Shown: one piece after another, positions 32,061 through 43,719 of the stretch
How the letters are laid out: every line of letters starts with the position of its first letter
How positions within the stretch are numbered: position 1 is the stretch's first letter
Source: Cognatundibacterium jejuense
GTDB taxonomy: Bacteria; Pseudomonadota; Gammaproteobacteria; Burkholderiales; Burkholderiaceae_D
Length of the DNA stretch: 64,000 nt
Direction: 5' to 3'
Assembly: GCF_014284255.1 (NCBI RefSeq)
Contig: NZ_JACOFV010000012.1
Span: 1-64,000, forward strand
Notes under the pieces: model-generated
The model's input: the letters and a program-made list of their open reading frames with translations, nothing else
Databases searched by the model: none
Told to the model about the DNA's origin: nothing
Made by a program: the position numbers and the translations under genes

Positions 32061-35000
32061 ATGCAAGCCCAAGGTTTATACGATCCGTCCAACGAACATG
32101 ACGCCTGTGGTGTCGGTTTTATTGCGCATATCAAAGGTAAAAAAAATCACGCCATCGTCGAACAAGGTTTGCTGATTTTGAAAAATCTCGATCACCGGGG
32201 TGCGGTTGGTGCAGATGCCTTAATGGGTGACGGTGCTGGTATTCTGATTCAGATTCCAGACCAGTATTATCGTGAAGAGATGGCGAAGCAGGGGGTACAA
32301 CTGCCGCCGCCAGGTGAATACGGCGTTGGCATGATCTTTTTGCCAAAAGAGCACGCTTCCCGTTTAGCGTGCGAACAGGAAATCGAACGTGCAGTCCGTG
32401 CTGAAGGTCAGGTCGTGCTAGGTTGGCGTGATGTGCCAGTCGATCGTGAGATGCCGATGTCGCCGACCGTGCGTGAAAAAGAGCCGGTGATACGTCAAAT
32501 CTTTATCGGCCGTGGTCCTGACATCATGGTGACCGACGCGCTGGAACGCAAACTTTATGTGATCCGCAAATCCGCAGTGCACGCAATTGAAGCCCTGAAA
32601 CTGATTCACGGCAAAGAATACTTCGTACCTTCGATGTCAGCACGCACTATTGTCTACAAAGGTTTGTTGCTGGCGGATCAAGTTGGTGTTTACTACAAAG
32701 ATCTACAAGATGAACGCTGCGTTTCTGCGCTGGCGCTGGTGCATCAACGTTTTTCTACCAATACTTTCCCAGAATGGCCACTCGCTCACCCATACCGCAT
32801 GATTGCGCACAATGGTGAGATCAATACCGTCAAAGGCAATTTCAACTGGATGCGCGCCCGTGAAGGCGTGATGAAATCGGCCGTATTGGGCGACGATTTG
32901 CAAAAATTATATCCATTGATTTTTGAAGGCCAGTCAGACACCGCGAGTTTTGACAACGCGCTTGAATTGCTGGTGATGGCCGGTTATCCAATCGCTCAAG
33001 CCATGATGATGATGATTCCGGAAGCCTGGGAAAATCACGGCATGATGGATGAAAACCGTCGTGCGTTCTACGAATATCACGCAGCGATGATGGAACCATG
33101 GGATGGACCTGCAGCGATGGCATTTACTGATGGTCGCCAGATCGGCGGTACGCTGGACCGTAACGGCCTGCGTCCAGCGCGTTACATCGTCACTGACGAC
33201 GACCTGGTTGTGATGGCTTCTGAATCGGGTGTCTTGCCGATTCCTGAGTCCAAAATCATCAAAAAATGGCGTTTGCAGCCAGGAAAAATGTTCCTGATTG
33301 ATCTGGAAGCCGGTCGTATTATCGATGATAAAGAAATCAAAGATACTTACGCTAATGCTAAACCCTACAAGCAATGGATCAAATCTGTCAGGATTAAATT
33401 AAACGAGCTCAAAGGCGAAGCAGATACTCAGCCAGAAGCGGCTACCTTGCTCGACAGACAGCAAGCGTTTGGCTATACCCAGGAAGATATCAAGTTCCTC
33501 ATGACACCAATGGCAACCACTGGTGAAGAGGCAATTGGTTCTATGGGGAATGATTCGTCACTGGCGATCATGTCCAACAAGCTCAAACCCCTGTACAACT
33601 ACTTCAAACAGTTATTTGCACAGGTGACCAATCCACCGATCGACCCGATTCGTGAAGCAATGGTCATGTCCTTGGTCTCATTTATCGGGCCTAAACCAAA
33701 CTTGCTGGATACAAACAATATCAACCCGCCTATGCGCCTTGAAGTCGCGCAACCGGTTTTAAATTTTGATGATATTGCTAAGCTGCGTAACATCAGTGCC
33801 AACACGGGCGGCAAGTTCAAATCCTATGAACTCGATATCTGCTACCCGATTGCGTGGGGCAAAGATGGTATCGAAGCGCGTCTGGCTTCCATCTGCGCAG
33901 AAGTAGTCGATGCGGTCAAATCCGGCCATAACATCATGATCATCACTGATCGTAAGATGGATGCCAATTTTGTTGCGATTCCGGCCTTGTTAGCGACATC
34001 CACTGTGCACCAACATCTGGTCAGCAAAGGCTTGCGCACAACAACAGGTCTGGTCGTCGAAACTGGCTCTGCGCGTGAAACACATCACTTTGCTCTGTTG
34101 GCAGGTTATGGTGCTGAAGCGGTACATCCATATCTGGCAATGCAAACTCTGGCAGACATGGCAAGATCTTTGCCAGGTGATATTTCTGCTGAAAAAGCGA
34201 TTTACAACTACACCAAAGCAGTCGGAAAAGGTCTGATGAAAGTTATGTCGAAAATGGGTATTTCGACCTACATGTCTTACTGCGGCGCGCAAATTTTTGA
34301 AGCGATTGGGTTGAACAAATCGCTGGTTGAAAAATACTTTAAAGGCACCGCCTCCAACGTTGAAGGCATCGGTGTATTTGAAGTCGCAGAAGAAGCCTTG
34401 CGCTTGCATACACTGGCATTCAGTGCTGATCCTGTTCTGGAAAATGCTCTCGACGCTGGCGGTGAATATGCATTCCGTATTCGTGGCGAAGATCATATGT
34501 GGACCCCAGATGCAATTGCAAAATTGCAGCATTCGACTCGCGCTAACAACTACAACTCATACAAAGAATATGCGCAGATCATCAACGATCAATCCAAGCG
34601 CCATATGACGCTGCGTGGCTTGTTTGAATTTAAAATCGATCCGGCCAAAGCGATTCCTTTGGATCAGGTTGAACCCGCCAAAGAAATCGTTAAACGCTTT
34701 GCGACTGGCGCGATGTCTTTGGGTTCTATCAGTACCGAAGCACACGCAACCCTGGCGATCGCGATGAACCGCATTGGTGGCAAATCCAATACGGGTGAAG
34801 GTGGTGAAGATCCGGCGCGTTATCAGCAAGAATTAAAGGGCATTCCTATCATGCAAGGCGCGAGTCTGGCCTCAGTGATCGGTCGTGAGCAAATCGAGGT
34901 CGATATTCCTTTGCAAGAAGGTGACTCTTTGCGCTCCCGCATCAAGCAGGTCGCATCTGGTCGCTTTGGTGTGACTGCAGAATACTTGATTTCTGCTGAT

Positions 35001-36746
35001 CAGATTCAGATCAAAATGGCCCAAGGTGCGAAACCAGGTGAGGGCGGTCAGTTGCCAGGTCACAAAGTATCTGAATACATTGCGAAACTGCGTTTCTCAG
35101 TTCCAGGCGTTGGTTTGATTTCACCACCACCACATCATGATATTTATTCGATTGAAGATCTGGCGCAATTGATTCATGATTTGAAAAACGTTAATCCCAA
35201 AGCGTCTATCTCTGTGAAGTTGGTATCAGAGGTGGGCGTCGGTACGATTGCGGCAGGTGTCTCAAAAGCTAAAGCGGATCACGTGGTCATTGCAGGTCAT
35301 GATGGCGGTACTGGTGCTTCGCCCTTGTCTTCAATTAAACATGCTGGTACACCATGGGAATTGGGCTTGTCTGAAACCCAGCAAACGCTGGTGTTGAATG
35401 GCTTGCGTGGTCGAGTCCGTGTGCAGGCCGACGGCCAGATGAAAACTGGTCGTGACGTCGCGATTGCTGCTATGTTGGGTGCGGATGAAATCGGTTTTGC
35501 GACGGCGCCATTGGTGGTTGAAGGTTGCATCATGATGCGTAAATGTCACCTCAATACTTGCCCGGTTGGTGTTGCAACACAGGATCCGGTCTTACGCGCC
35601 AAGTTCTCTGGCAAGCCAGAATATGTGGTGAACTATTTCTTCTTTGTTGCGGAAGAAGTGCGTCAAATCATGGCGCAATTGGGTGTGCGAACTTACGATG
35701 AATTGATCGGTCGTGTCGATTTGTTAGATAAATCCAAAGCGGTCACGCATTGGAAAGCGAAGGGCTTAGATTTCTCGAGAATTTTCCATCAACCAGAAAC
35801 CACGGCGCATACAGAAATTCGTCATGTTGAGGCGCAGGATCATGGGCTCGAAAAGGCGCTCGATAACAGACTGATTGCCCAAGCAAAAATTGCTTTGGAA
35901 ACGGGCGAAAAAGTATCGTTTATTTCGCCAATCAAAAATCTGAACCGCACAGTCGGTGCGATGTTGTCGGGTGAAGTAGCGAAAAAATATGGCCATGCAG
36001 GTTTGCCTGATGACACGATACACATCCAGCTGCAAGGTACCGCTGGTCAATCCGCAGGCGCATTCCTGGCTCAAGGCGTGACGTTGGACCTGGTTGGCGA
36101 AGGCAACGACTATGTGGGTAAAGGATTGTCTGGTGGTCGTATCATTATCCGTCCAAACACTGAGTTCCGTGGTTGGGCCGTTGACAATATTATCTGTGGT
36201 AATACGGTTTTATACGGCGCGATTGCAGGTGAAGCGTTCATTAATGGTGTCGCTGGTGAACGATTTGCGGTACGAAATTCTGGTGCTGTCACTGTTGTTG
36301 AGGGAACTGGCGATCATGGCTGTGAATACATGACTGGTGGCACCGTGATTGTATTGGGCAATACTGGTCGCAACTTTGCTGCGGGTATGTCGGGTGGGAT
36401 CGCGTATGTCTACGACCCGGACGGCGAATTTGAAGCTAAATGTAATATGTCCATGGTAACGTTGGAGCCCGTTTTGGCAGGCGACGTACAGGCGGCGACG
36501 GTTGACAAAGCAATCTGGCATAGTCGTCTGCGTGGTGGTGAGCCTGAAACTGATGAAGCGATATTGCGTAGTTTGATTGAGCGCCATTTCAAGCATACTG
36601 GTAGTACCCGCTCCCGCAATTTGCTGGATGACTGGGCACGCAGCCGTGCTAAATTCGTCAAGGTTTTCCCTACCGAATACAAACGCGCTTTGGCTGAAAT
36701 GTACGCCGCAAAACAGGCAACGTCAGCTTTAGAAAAGGCAGCTTAA
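32061..36746 (+). CDS. gltB: Glutamate synthase (NADPH) large subunit
   Basis: A 1561-residue alpha subunit that converts 2-oxoglutarate plus glutamine into two glutamate, with the small subunit GltD. The class II glutamine amidotransferase domain begins with [10 protein letters not shown]; Cys 16 is the nucleophile exposed by removal of a short propeptide. The FMN-binding synthase domain lies at about 870-1240 ([49 protein letters not shown]). The 3Fe-4S ligands are in CHLNTCPVG. The C-terminal Gly-rich beta-helix ([23 protein letters not shown]) is complete. The GGAG ribosome-binding site precedes the ATG. gltD follows after 92 bases containing a hairpin. Confidence 0.97.
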   Translation: MQAQGLYDPSNEHDACGVGFIAHIKGKKNHAIVEQGLLILKNLDHRGAVGADALMGDGAGILIQIPDQYYREEMAKQGVQLPPPGEYGVGMIFLPKEHASRLACEQEIERAVRAEGQVVLGWRDVPVDREMPMSPTVREKEPVIRQIFIGRGPDIMVTDALERKLYVIRKSAVHAIEALKLIHGKEYFVPSMSARTIVYKGLLLADQVGVYYKDLQDERCVSALALVHQRFSTNTFPEWPLAHPYRMIAHNGEINTVKGNFNWMRAREGVMKSAVLGDDLQKLYPLIFEGQSDTASFDNALELLVMAGYPIAQAMMMMIPEAWENHGMMDENRRAFYEYHAAMMEPWDGPAAMAFTDGRQIGGTLDRNGLRPARYIVTDDDLVVMASESGVLPIPESKIIKKWRLQPGKMFLIDLEAGRIIDDKEIKDTYANAKPYKQWIKSVRIKLNELKGEADTQPEAATLLDRQQAFGYTQEDIKFLMTPMATTGEEAIGSMGNDSSLAIMSNKLKPLYNYFKQLFAQVTNPPIDPIREAMVMSLVSFIGPKPNLLDTNNINPPMRLEVAQPVLNFDDIAKLRNISANTGGKFKSYELDICYPIAWGKDGIEARLASICAEVVDAVKSGHNIMIITDRKMDANFVAIPALLATSTVHQHLVSKGLRTTTGLVVETGSARETHHFALLAGYGAEAVHPYLAMQTLADMARSLPGDISAEKAIYNYTKAVGKGLMKVMSKMGISTYMSYCGAQIFEAIGLNKSLVEKYFKGTASNVEGIGVFEVAEEALRLHTLAFSADPVLENALDAGGEYAFRIRGEDHMWTPDAIAKLQHSTRANNYNSYKEYAQIINDQSKRHMTLRGLFEFKIDPAKAIPLDQVEPAKEIVKRFATGAMSLGSISTEAHATLAIAMNRIGGKSNTGEGGEDPARYQQELKGIPIMQGASLASVIGREQIEVDIPLQEGDSLRSRIKQVASGRFGVTAEYLISADQIQIKMAQGAKPGEGGQLPGHKVSEYIAKLRFSVPGVGLISPPPHHDIYSIEDLAQLIHDLKNVNPKASISVKLVSEVGVGTIAAGVSKAKADHVVIAGHDGGTGASPLSSIKHAGTPWELGLSETQQTLVLNGLRGRVRVQADGQMKTGRDVAIAAMLGADEIGFATAPLVVEGCIMMRKCHLNTCPVGVATQDPVLRAKFSGKPEYVVNYFFFVAEEVRQIMAQLGVRTYDELIGRVDLLDKSKAVTHWKAKGLDFSRIFHQPETTAHTEIRHVEAQDHGLEKALDNRLIAQAKIALETGEKVSFISPIKNLNRTVGAMLSGEVAKKYGHAGLPDDTIHIQLQGTAGQSAGAFLAQGVTLDLVGEGNDYVGKGLSGGRIIIRPNTEFRGWAVDNIICGNTVLYGAIAGEAFINGVAGERFAVRNSGAVTVVEGTGDHGCEYMTGGTVIVLGNTGRNFAAGMSGGIAYVYDPDGEFEAKCNMSMVTLEPVLAGDVQAATVDKAIWHSRLRGGEPETDEAILRSLIERHFKHTGSTRSRNLLDDWARSRAKFVKVFPTEYKRALAEMYAAKQATSALEKAA

Positions 36747-36757
36747 AAAACATCGAT

Positions 36758-36787
36758 TGTCAGCCGGGAGTGGTATCACGGCTGACA
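36758..36787 (+). promoter_or_regulatory. Hairpin in the gltB-gltD spacer
   Basis: TGTCAGCCG at 36758-36766 pairs with CGGCTGACA at 36779-36787 around 12 bases; no T run follows, so it is not a standard terminator. It may stabilise the upstream message or lower expression of gltD relative to gltB. Confidence 0.55.
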
Positions 36788-36838
36788 TTAGAAAATGATT
36801 TTAGGGCTGTCAGCCCGCAACGATATTGAGGTCAGATT

Positions 36839-38302
36839 ATGGGTAAAGTAACCGGTTTTATGGAATATCAGCGCTTGCAGGAAGCCAGCGAAGCGCCGCA
36901 ATCGCGTAAAAAACATTACAAAGAATTTTTAGTGCATCTGGATGACGCGCAATCAAAAGTTCAGGCAGCACGCTGCATGGATTGTGGTATTCCTTTTTGC
37001 AATAACGGCTGCCCGGTCAACAACATCATTCCTGACTGGAATGATCTGGTGTATCACGGTGATGTAAAGCAAGCATTGGAAGTTTTACATTCGACCAATA
37101 ACTTTCCGGAATTTACCGGACGCATTTGCCCTGCACCATGCGAATCAGCATGTACTTTAGGTATCAATGAGGATGCCGTTGGTATCAAATCAATAGAACA
37201 TTACATCATTGATAAAGGCTGGGAAAATGGTTGGGTAACGGCGAAAGTTTCAACCAACAAAACCGGCAAAAAAATAGCCATCGTTGGTTCTGGACCTGCA
37301 GGCCTGGCCGCTGCACAACAATTGGCGCGTGCCGGACATGATGTGACCGTGTTTGAAAAAAATGACCGTGTCGGTGGTTTGCTGCGTTATGGTATCCCTG
37401 ATTTTAAGATGGAAAAATCACACATCGATCGCCGCGTTGAACAGATGCAAGCAGAGGGTGTCACGTTCCGCACCAGTGTATTTGTTGGTAAAGATTTTCC
37501 AGCGTCAGTAACAAACTGGTCAAAAGAAACAATTTCTCCGGAAACTTTGCAAAAAGAATTTGATGCTGTTGTTATTGCTGGTGGTGCAGAAACACCACGT
37601 GATTTGCCTGTGCCAGGTCGTGAGCTCAAAGGCGTACATTTTGCGATGGACTTTTTGCCTTTGCAAAACAAGGTCAATGCGGGCGACAAAGTAAAAGATC
37701 AGATTATGGCAACCGGCAAGCATGTTGTGGTCATCGGCGGTGGCGATACAGGTTCCGATTGCGTTGGTACATCTAATCGTCATGGCGCAAAATCGGTGGC
37801 GCAGTTTGAATTGTTGCCGCAACCGCCAGAGCAAGAAAACAAGCCATTAGTCTGGCCGTATTGGCCAACGAAGTTACGTACCTCGTCTTCGCATGAAGAA
37901 GGATGTGAGCGTGATTGGGCGGTCGCGACTAAACGTTTGGAAGGCAAAGCTGGTAAGGTTGATAAGTTAATTGCTTGTCGCGTGGAATGGAAAGACGGAA
38001 AAATGCAGGAAGTTCCGGATTCTGAATTTGAAATGAAAGCTGATTTAGTATTGCTGGCGATGGGTTTTGTTTCGCCAGTTCAACAAGTTTTAGATGCATT
38101 TGGAGTCGATAAGGATGCGCGCGGAAATGCAAAAGCGACCACAGAAGGTGTTGGCTGCTATAAAACTAACGTCGATAAAGTGTTTGCTGCTGGTGATATG
38201 CGTCGTGGTCAATCTTTGGTGGTGTGGGCCATTCGTGAAGGTCGTCAGTGCGCGCGTGAAGTTGATACGTATTTGATGGGTAGCTCAGTCTTGCCGCGTT
38301 AA
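36839..38302 (+). CDS. gltD: Glutamate synthase small subunit
   Basis: A 487-residue beta subunit that oxidises NADPH and passes electrons through FAD and iron-sulfur centres to GltB. The N-terminal Cys clusters are [17 protein letters not shown] (near residue 47) and CPAPCESAC (near 98). The FAD-binding Rossmann motif is [17 protein letters not shown] (near 150), and the NADPH-binding one is [12 protein letters not shown] (near 300). The C-terminal FAD contact [16 protein letters not shown] is intact. It belongs to one operon with gltB. Confidence 0.96.
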   Translation: MGKVTGFMEYQRLQEASEAPQSRKKHYKEFLVHLDDAQSKVQAARCMDCGIPFCNNGCPVNNIIPDWNDLVYHGDVKQALEVLHSTNNFPEFTGRICPAPCESACTLGINEDAVGIKSIEHYIIDKGWENGWVTAKVSTNKTGKKIAIVGSGPAGLAAAQQLARAGHDVTVFEKNDRVGGLLRYGIPDFKMEKSHIDRRVEQMQAEGVTFRTSVFVGKDFPASVTNWSKETISPETLQKEFDAVVIAGGAETPRDLPVPGRELKGVHFAMDFLPLQNKVNAGDKVKDQIMATGKHVVVIGGGDTGSDCVGTSNRHGAKSVAQFELLPQPPEQENKPLVWPYWPTKLRTSSSHEEGCERDWAVATKRLEGKAGKVDKLIACRVEWKDGKMQEVPDSEFEMKADLVLLAMGFVSPVQQVLDAFGVDKDARGNAKATTEGVGCYKTNVDKVFAAGDMRRGQSLVVWAIREGRQCAREVDTYLMGSSVLPR

Positions 38303-38351
38303 ATACCCCTTCTAATTTGTCAATTTTGACATTGTTTGCGCTGTTTTTATC

Positions 38352-38395
38352 AATAGCTGATTTCCGGAAAGAAGCGGAAATCAGCTATTTTTTTT
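38352..38395 (+). terminator. Rho-independent terminator after gltD
   Basis: A 15-bp perfect stem (AATAGCTGATTTCCG with CGGAAATCAGCTATT) around 8 bases, followed by eight T. It lies 50 bases after the gltD stop codon and closes the gltBD operon. Confidence 0.93.
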
Positions 38396-38629
38396 GAATA
38401 TTATCAAAATCTTGAAAGTTAATGACTTTGAGTTCATTAATTATTTGTGCTTTGCAAAAAATATTTTGAATTTAAATTTAAATTAATGGCAATTTTCAAT
38501 ATTTAATTCGGAAATTTTCATTTATTTTGAATTGGTGAAGATTTATTATAATTTTGATATACTTGTTGTAACAACTTCCTTTTCTGATCTGCATTACAAT
38601 CTAGCTTTTGCAACATAAAATTCTCATAC
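38396..38629 (+). promoter_or_regulatory. AT-rich promoter region of the mla operon
   Basis: Strongly AT-rich. TATAAT at 38547-38552 and TATACT at 38558-38563 are candidate -10 boxes, but neither has a well-spaced -35 box, so the start of transcription cannot be fixed. There is no coding frame of note. Confidence 0.35.
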
Positions 38630-39433
38630 GTGCCAAATCTTGTTGAAATTCGCGATGTGCAATTCGGTTACGGAGCCCGGACAATTTTGTCTGGGCTGCG
38701 TATGGATTTCCCACGTGGTAAAGTCATTGCCGTCATGGGCGGCTCAGGTTCTGGTAAGACCACTATCCTGCGTTTGATCGGTGGACAAATACGTCCGCAA
38801 TCAGGCACTGTGAGTGTGAACGGCCAGCCAATCCAGGATATGGATAATCAAGCTTTGTATGGCATGCGCAGAAAAATGGGCATGTTATTTCAGCACGGTG
38901 CATTATTAACGGACCTAAGTGTCTTTGATAACGTCGCCTTTCCGCTGCGTGAGCATACCAATTTGTCAGAATCGATGATGCGCGATCTCGTCATGCTGAA
39001 GTTGCAGGCGGTTGGATTGCGAAATGCTTCCACTTTGATGCCATCTGAAATTTCTGGTGGTATGGCGCGTCGGGTAGCATTGGCGCGCGCGGTGGCACTT
39101 GATCCGGAATTATTGATGTACGACGAACCTTTTGCTGGTTTAGATCCGATTTCTATGGGTGTCACGGCCAATCTGATTCGAAATCTGAACGATGCGCTGG
39201 GATCAACATCGATTCTGGTATCGCATGATGTGAATGAGTCTTTTGCGATCGCTGACTACGTCTATTTCTTGTCGCAAGGAAAAATCGTGGCAGAAGGAAC
39301 TCCAGCGCAGATGCGTGAGTCTGAAGATCCCTATGTCAAACAATTTGTCCATGCAGAAGCTGATGGCCCCGTTCCTTTCCATTATCCAGGCAAAACTTTA
39401 TTGGATGACTTGGGTTTGAAAGGGCAGGCATGA
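38630..39433 (+). CDS. mlaF: Mla phospholipid transport, ATPase subunit
   Basis: A 267-residue ATPase powering phospholipid traffic between outer and inner membranes. Walker A is [10 protein letters not shown] near residue 36, signature [16 protein letters not shown] near 142, and Walker [14 protein letters not shown] near 161. The ISGGMARR version of the signature and the [23 protein letters not shown] segment are typical of MlaF rather than other ABC ATPases. It begins with GTG. The mlaE start overlaps its stop by 4 bases. Order mlaFEDACB follows in one run. Confidence 0.94.
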   Translation: MPNLVEIRDVQFGYGARTILSGLRMDFPRGKVIAVMGGSGSGKTTILRLIGGQIRPQSGTVSVNGQPIQDMDNQALYGMRRKMGMLFQHGALLTDLSVFDNVAFPLREHTNLSESMMRDLVMLKLQAVGLRNASTLMPSEISGGMARRVALARAVALDPELLMYDEPFAGLDPISMGVTANLIRNLNDALGSTSILVSHDVNESFAIADYVYFLSQGKIVAEGTPAQMRESEDPYVKQFVHAEADGPVPFHYPGKTLLDDLGLKGQA

Positions 39434-40200
39434 TATTTGAACGCATAGGACGTTGGGTACGTGAATCAGCGAATGATCTTGGCTATGCCACACGCTGTTT
39501 CTTTTTAATTTTGCGGAGTGCGTCAGGTTTATGGCGCAGACCACGACTGATTACCGATCAGATTCATTTTATCGGTAATTATTCGCTGGTAATTATTGCG
39601 GTTTCCGGTCTGTTTGTTGGTTTTGTTCTTGGTTATCAAGGGTATTACACGCTGAATCGTTATGGGTCGGAAGAGGCATTGGGCCTTCTGGTCGCCTTGT
39701 CACTGACGCGTGAATTAGGTCCGGTAGTGACCGCTTTATTATTCGCCGGTCGCGCCGGGACTTCATTAACAGCTGAAATTGGTCTGATGAAAGCCGGCGA
39801 ACAATTGGCGGCGATGGAAATGATGGCGGTTGATCCGATACAGCGGGTGTTGTCTCCACGCTTTATTGCCGGTTTGATTGCATTACCTATCCTGACGGCG
39901 ATTTTTAATGCTATGGGTGTGATTGGTGGCTATATCGTTGGCGTGAAATTGATCGGTGTCGATGAAGGCTCATTTTGGTCGCAAATGCAGGCTGGGGTTG
40001 AGGTTTGGCAAGATATTGGTAATGGTGTCATAAAGAGTATCGTGTTTGGTTTTGCGGTCACGTTTGTGGCGTTGTTCCAGGGATATGAGGCACAGCCGAC
40101 GCCCGAGGGCGTGGCCCGAGCGACTACTCGCACCGTGGTGATTTCATCTTTGTTGGTATTGTGGCTAGATTTCTTGCTGACTGCATGGATGTTTCAGTAA
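39430..40200 (+). CDS. mlaE: Mla phospholipid transport, permease subunit
   Basis: A 256-residue integral membrane protein, the permease that pairs with MlaF, MlaD and MlaB in the inner membrane. Features are the amphipathic N-terminus, [27 protein letters not shown], and the conserved [24 protein letters not shown] loop of the MlaE family, with [18 protein letters not shown] following. About five or six helices can be seen. It overlaps mlaF by 4 bases and is followed by mlaD after 103 bases. Confidence 0.94.
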   Translation: MIFERIGRWVRESANDLGYATRCFFLILRSASGLWRRPRLITDQIHFIGNYSLVIIAVSGLFVGFVLGYQGYYTLNRYGSEEALGLLVALSLTRELGPVVTALLFAGRAGTSLTAEIGLMKAGEQLAAMEMMAVDPIQRVLSPRFIAGLIALPILTAIFNAMGVIGGYIVGVKLIGVDEGSFWSQMQAGVEVWQDIGNGVIKSIVFGFAVTFVALFQGYEAQPTPEGVARATTRTVVISSLLVLWLDFLLTAWMFQ

Positions 40201-40303
40201 AAATAGAATGAGTTTATAGAGCGCAATAATGCTAGTACGCTCTTTGCAGCGATAACATTAACTTCCTTTTTAGTATAAGGAAGCGGATTTTTTAGGAAAA
40301 ATA

Positions 40304-40780
40304 ATGCAAAAAAAATCTTTAGATTTTTGGGTGGGTTTATTCGTTGTCCTTGGGGCGGCAGCACTGCTGTTTTTAGCGCTTCAGGCCGGGAATATGAGTT
40401 CACTTTCTTTGGATAAGACCTATGATGTAGTAACCCGCTTCGATAATATCGGCGGTCTCAAGCCACGCGCAGCAGTCAAAAGCGCAGGGGTTGTCGTTGG
40501 TCGTGTAGCTGATATCAAATTTGATGACAAGACCTATCAGGCAACTGTTACTTTGCGCTTAGATACGCGTTATAAATTTCCAAAAGACAGTTCTGCCAAG
40601 ATTTTGACGGCAGGATTGTTGGGAGAGCAATACATTGGTCTGGAAGCTGGCGGAGATACCAATAATCTGGTCGCTGGTGACAGAATTAAAATGACGCAGT
40701 CAGCCGTGGTGCTGGAAAATCTGATCAGTCAGTTTTTATTCAGCAAAGCGGCAGACAGTAGTTCGGATGATAAAAAATGA
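40304..40780 (+). CDS. mlaD: Mla phospholipid transport, MCE-domain subunit
   Basis: A 158-residue protein with one N-terminal membrane helix (LDFWVGLFVVLGAAALLFLAL) and a periplasmic MCE domain (about residues 40-120: YDVVTRFDNIGGLKPRAAVKSAGVVVGRV, LLGEQYIGLEAGGD). It is the hexameric ring above MlaE through which lipids pass. The length is normal for the short betaproteobacterial form. It overlaps mlaA by 4 bases. Confidence 0.94.
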   Translation: MQKKSLDFWVGLFVVLGAAALLFLALQAGNMSSLSLDKTYDVVTRFDNIGGLKPRAAVKSAGVVVGRVADIKFDDKTYQATVTLRLDTRYKFPKDSSAKILTAGLLGEQYIGLEAGGDTNNLVAGDRIKMTQSAVVLENLISQFLFSKAADSSSDDKK

Positions 40781-41547
40781 AACACCAAATGAATAAAATT
40801 TCCCTGCCCCATCTTTGTAAGATGTTGGCACTCACTATGTGTATTCTGGCGACAGGCTGTAGTACTACCACAGTGACTAAGATCAAAGATAAGGCTGATA
40901 AGACGATTGATGCCATTGCGGTCAAAACCAATATTGGTCAAAACCCGCGTGATCCGCTCGAAGGCTTCAATCGCGTCATGTACAATTTTAATGACACGAT
41001 TGACCGTGCGGTTGCAAAACCGGTGGCGCAGGTGTACCACGATGTTTTACCAACATTTGTGCAGACTGGAGTAGGCAATTTTTTTGGTAATATCGGCGAT
41101 GTCTGGAGTGCGTTTAATAGCTTGCTGCAAGGAAAAGGCGCGGAAAGTTTTACCAGCATCGTACGTGTGGGATTGAATACAACTTTTGGTCTTGGTGGTT
41201 TGATTGATATCGGTTCTCCAGCTGGATTGACCAAACATAAAGAAGATTTTGGTCAAACTTTGGGTGTTTGGGGTGTCACCTCCGGTCCATATCTCGTGTT
41301 GCCAATCTTAGGCCCAAGTACCGTGCGTGATGCCATTGCAACGCCGCTGGATTATTATGGCGATGCCTGGTCGTATTATAAGCCGGTATATATACGTAAT
41401 ACAGGCACGGTGGTGCGACTGGTCGATAAACGCGCAAACATCCTTGATGCAGGTTCTTTGATTGAAGACGCAGCACTGGATCAATATGTCTTTATCCGCG
41501 ATGCCTATTTGCAACGACGAGAAAATCAAATTCATCCTGACGAATAA
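40777..41547 (+). CDS. mlaA: MlaA/VacJ outer-membrane lipoprotein
   Basis: A 256-residue lipoprotein whose signal ends at the lipobox LATGC. The VacJ domain shows DPLEGFNRVMYNFNDTIDRAVAKPVAQVYHDVLP, NFFGNIGDVWSAFNSLLQGK, and ARVGLNTTFGLGGLIDIGSPAGLTKHKEDFGQTLGVWG-like phrases, all diagnostic. It removes phospholipids from the outer leaflet of the outer membrane and hands them to MlaC. In enteric bacteria mlaA is separate from the rest, but in Burkholderiales it lies inside the operon, as here. Confidence 0.94.
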   Translation: MKHQMNKISLPHLCKMLALTMCILATGCSTTTVTKIKDKADKTIDAIAVKTNIGQNPRDPLEGFNRVMYNFNDTIDRAVAKPVAQVYHDVLPTFVQTGVGNFFGNIGDVWSAFNSLLQGKGAESFTSIVRVGLNTTFGLGGLIDIGSPAGLTKHKEDFGQTLGVWGVTSGPYLVLPILGPSTVRDAIATPLDYYGDAWSYYKPVYIRNTGTVVRLVDKRANILDAGSLIEDAALDQYVFIRDAYLQRRENQIHPDE

Positions 41548-41635
41548 TTCCGTCTGGGTGTCGATAGTGTTAAAAAATTAATGCCACAGATACGCTTGTA
41601 TTTTATATAGGTAGCAACAATGTAAGCGATGGCAA

Positions 41636-42325
41636 ATGTTGATCATCGCTGGATATGGAAAAAAAATGAAATTAATGACATCAATTAAAAACCTTTTCAC
41701 ACAAATTTTTGTGTTGGCATTGGTAAGCTTGACGCTGGCTTCGCCAGCGGCTGCAGCAGATGAAGCACCTGATGTGCTGGTTAAACGCATCAGTCAGGAA
41801 ATCTTAGATCTGGCAAAAAACGACAAAGAAATTCAGGCGGGAAATCAAAAACGGGTGTACGACATGGTGGAGTCAAAAATTTTGCCGTACATTGATTTTC
41901 AGCGTATGACTTCCTTGGCTGCAGGTAAGAGCTGGAGAGAGGCCACACCTGATCAACAGCAGCAACTGACCAAAGAATTCCGTACTTTGCTGGTATTCAC
42001 TTATTCTGGAGCAATCTCCCAGATCAAAGATCAGCGCGTCGAGTTTAAGCCTATGCGTTCTGCACCGGAAGATACTGAGGTAGAGGTTCGTTCACAAGTG
42101 ATTCAGTCCCGTGGCGATCCAATTCAATTGAATTATCGCCTTGCTAAATCTGCAACTGGCTGGAAAATTTATGACATCAATGTACTCGGTGCTTGGTTGG
42201 TTGAAACTTACAAAGGTACCTTTAGTGAAACCATCAGTAAATCTGGTATCGATGGCCTGATTAAAACCTTGTCGGATAAAAATAAGAAGTTGGCTGCAGC
42301 ACCAGTTAAGTCAACCTCTAAATAA
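41636..42325 (+). CDS. mlaC: Mla periplasmic phospholipid-binding protein
   Basis: A 229-residue soluble carrier that shuttles phospholipids between MlaA and MlaD. A second ATG, at 41666, gives a signal peptide starting MKLMTSIKNLF with cleavage after AAA near residue 40; that may be the real start. The MlaC/Ttg2D domain includes YDMVESKILPYIDFQRMTSLAAGKSWREATPDQQQQL and VRSQVIQSRGDPIQLNYRLAKS. It lies between mlaA and mlaB. Confidence 0.92.
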   Translation: MLIIAGYGKKMKLMTSIKNLFTQIFVLALVSLTLASPAAAADEAPDVLVKRISQEILDLAKNDKEIQAGNQKRVYDMVESKILPYIDFQRMTSLAAGKSWREATPDQQQQLTKEFRTLLVFTYSGAISQIKDQRVEFKPMRSAPEDTEVEVRSQVIQSRGDPIQLNYRLAKSATGWKIYDINVLGAWLVETYKGTFSETISKSGIDGLIKTLSDKNKKLAAAPVKSTSK

Positions 42326-42346
42326 TTAAATAACTGAAAGTTTTCT

Positions 42347-42622
42347 GTGTATAAATTAGCAGGCGAGCTCTCGCAGAAAAATGCCCGTGAAGTTGCGGCG
42401 GCTGGTAATGATGCCATTGCGCAGGGGCAGTCTGATTTTGATTTTTCCAATCTGGTTCAGATTGATTCATCGGCCGTTGCCACGATGATTGAATGGCAAC
42501 GTCAAGCTGCACAATATAAGAAAATTCTGCAATTTCATGCGGTCCCGGCAAGTTTAATCAGCCTGATACAACTTTATGGTCTGTCTGACCAATTCCACAT
42601 CACCCCTGCCGAGCGACATTGA
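42347..42622 (+). CDS. mlaB: STAS-domain protein of the Mla system
   Basis: A 91-residue STAS-domain protein starting at GTG. It carries the pattern DFDFSNLVQIDSSAVATMIEWQRQA, the conserved Ser pair of MlaB. It binds MlaF and is needed for complex assembly and ATPase activity. It is the last gene of the mla operon, 21 bases after mlaC. Confidence 0.88.
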   Translation: MYKLAGELSQKNAREVAAAGNDAIAQGQSDFDFSNLVQIDSSAVATMIEWQRQAAQYKKILQFHAVPASLISLIQLYGLSDQFHITPAERH

Positions 42623-42802
42623 CGCTCACTGCCAGGGGGAAATTTTCACGCCACTTTCAAGGCATTTACCGTAGCTGCTTTCAGTTCAAACGCTGAAAAT
42701 CCCCTATAATCAAAGGTTTCGTCGCTATTCATTTAGTGATGAAACTACTGGTTTCTCGTTTATCTCCGATTCCTTTTGAGCACGCAAGTGCAAACATGCC
42801 AT

Positions 42803-43717
42803 ATGGCTGCCATACAAATTAGCAATATACAAAAGCGCTACCAGTCCTTGCAGGCACTGGGTGGGGTCTCACTGTCGATTGAAGAAGGTGAGTTTTTCGG
42901 ATTACTTGGCCCAAATGGCGCAGGTAAGACGACCCTGATTTCCATTCTTGCCGGACTAAATCGGGCAGATGCTGGTACGATTACCGTGCAAGGGCATGAC
43001 GTCGTCAGCGACTATAGAAATGCCCGAAGCAAGTTAGGTGTTGTGCCACAAGAGTTGGTTTTTGATCCATTTTTTACCGTCCGCGAGACCTTGCGCATGC
43101 AGTCTGGTTATTTTGGCATCAAAAATAACGACAAATGGATAGATGAGATCATGGAAAACCTTGATCTGACCAATAAAGCCGATACCAATATGCGCGCCTT
43201 GTCCGGAGGTATGAAGCGCCGCGTACTGGTCGCGCAAGCACTCGTACACAAACCGCCGGTTATCGTTCTGGATGAGCCAACTGCCGGTGTTGACGTTGAA
43301 TTGCGTCAGACTTTGTGGAAATTCATCGCACGTCTGAACCGTGACGGTCATACTATCGTGCTGACCACCCATTATCTGGAAGAAGCGCAGGCTTTGTGCA
43401 ATCGTATTGCAATGCTCAAGCAGGGAAAAGTGGTGGCACTCGATACTACGGCCGCCCTGATTAAGCGCATCTCAGGCTCACAATTGCGCGTTACTTTGGC
43501 GAACAGCGGTAATATTGCTTTGCCAGCTTCTTTGCGTGACAAAATTATCACTCACGAAACACCGTCCAATCCGCATCAATTTATTTTGCGAGTGACTGAT
43601 TATGCCCACGTCGAATCGATGTTAAGTGAGTTCCGTCTGGCGGGTTGTGTGATCGACGATTTGCAGTTGTTGCAAGCGGATCTGGAAGATGTCTTCCTGC
43701 AAATTATGGAAGGCTGA
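42803..43717 (+). CDS. ABC-2 exporter, ATP-binding protein (YadG-like)
   Basis: A 304-residue ATPase starting at MAAIQISNIQKRYQ; a TTG at 42776 is an alternative start, and neither has a good ribosome-binding site. Walker A LLGPNGAGKTT near residue 38, signature LSGGMKRRVLVAQAL near 142, Walker B VIVLDEPTAGVD near 160, and the switch His in LTTHYLEEAQ near 194 are all present. It resembles YadG, partner of YadH, and is followed after 2 bases by the matching permease. It follows the mla operon, as is common in Burkholderiales; the substrate is not known. Confidence 0.88.
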   Translation: MAAIQISNIQKRYQSLQALGGVSLSIEEGEFFGLLGPNGAGKTTLISILAGLNRADAGTITVQGHDVVSDYRNARSKLGVVPQELVFDPFFTVRETLRMQSGYFGIKNNDKWIDEIMENLDLTNKADTNMRALSGGMKRRVLVAQALVHKPPVIVLDEPTAGVDVELRQTLWKFIARLNRDGHTIVLTTHYLEEAQALCNRIAMLKQGKVVALDTTAALIKRISGSQLRVTLANSGNIALPASLRDKIITHETPSNPHQFILRVTDYAHVESMLSEFRLAGCVIDDLQLLQADLEDVFLQIMEG

Positions 43718-43719
43718 AT

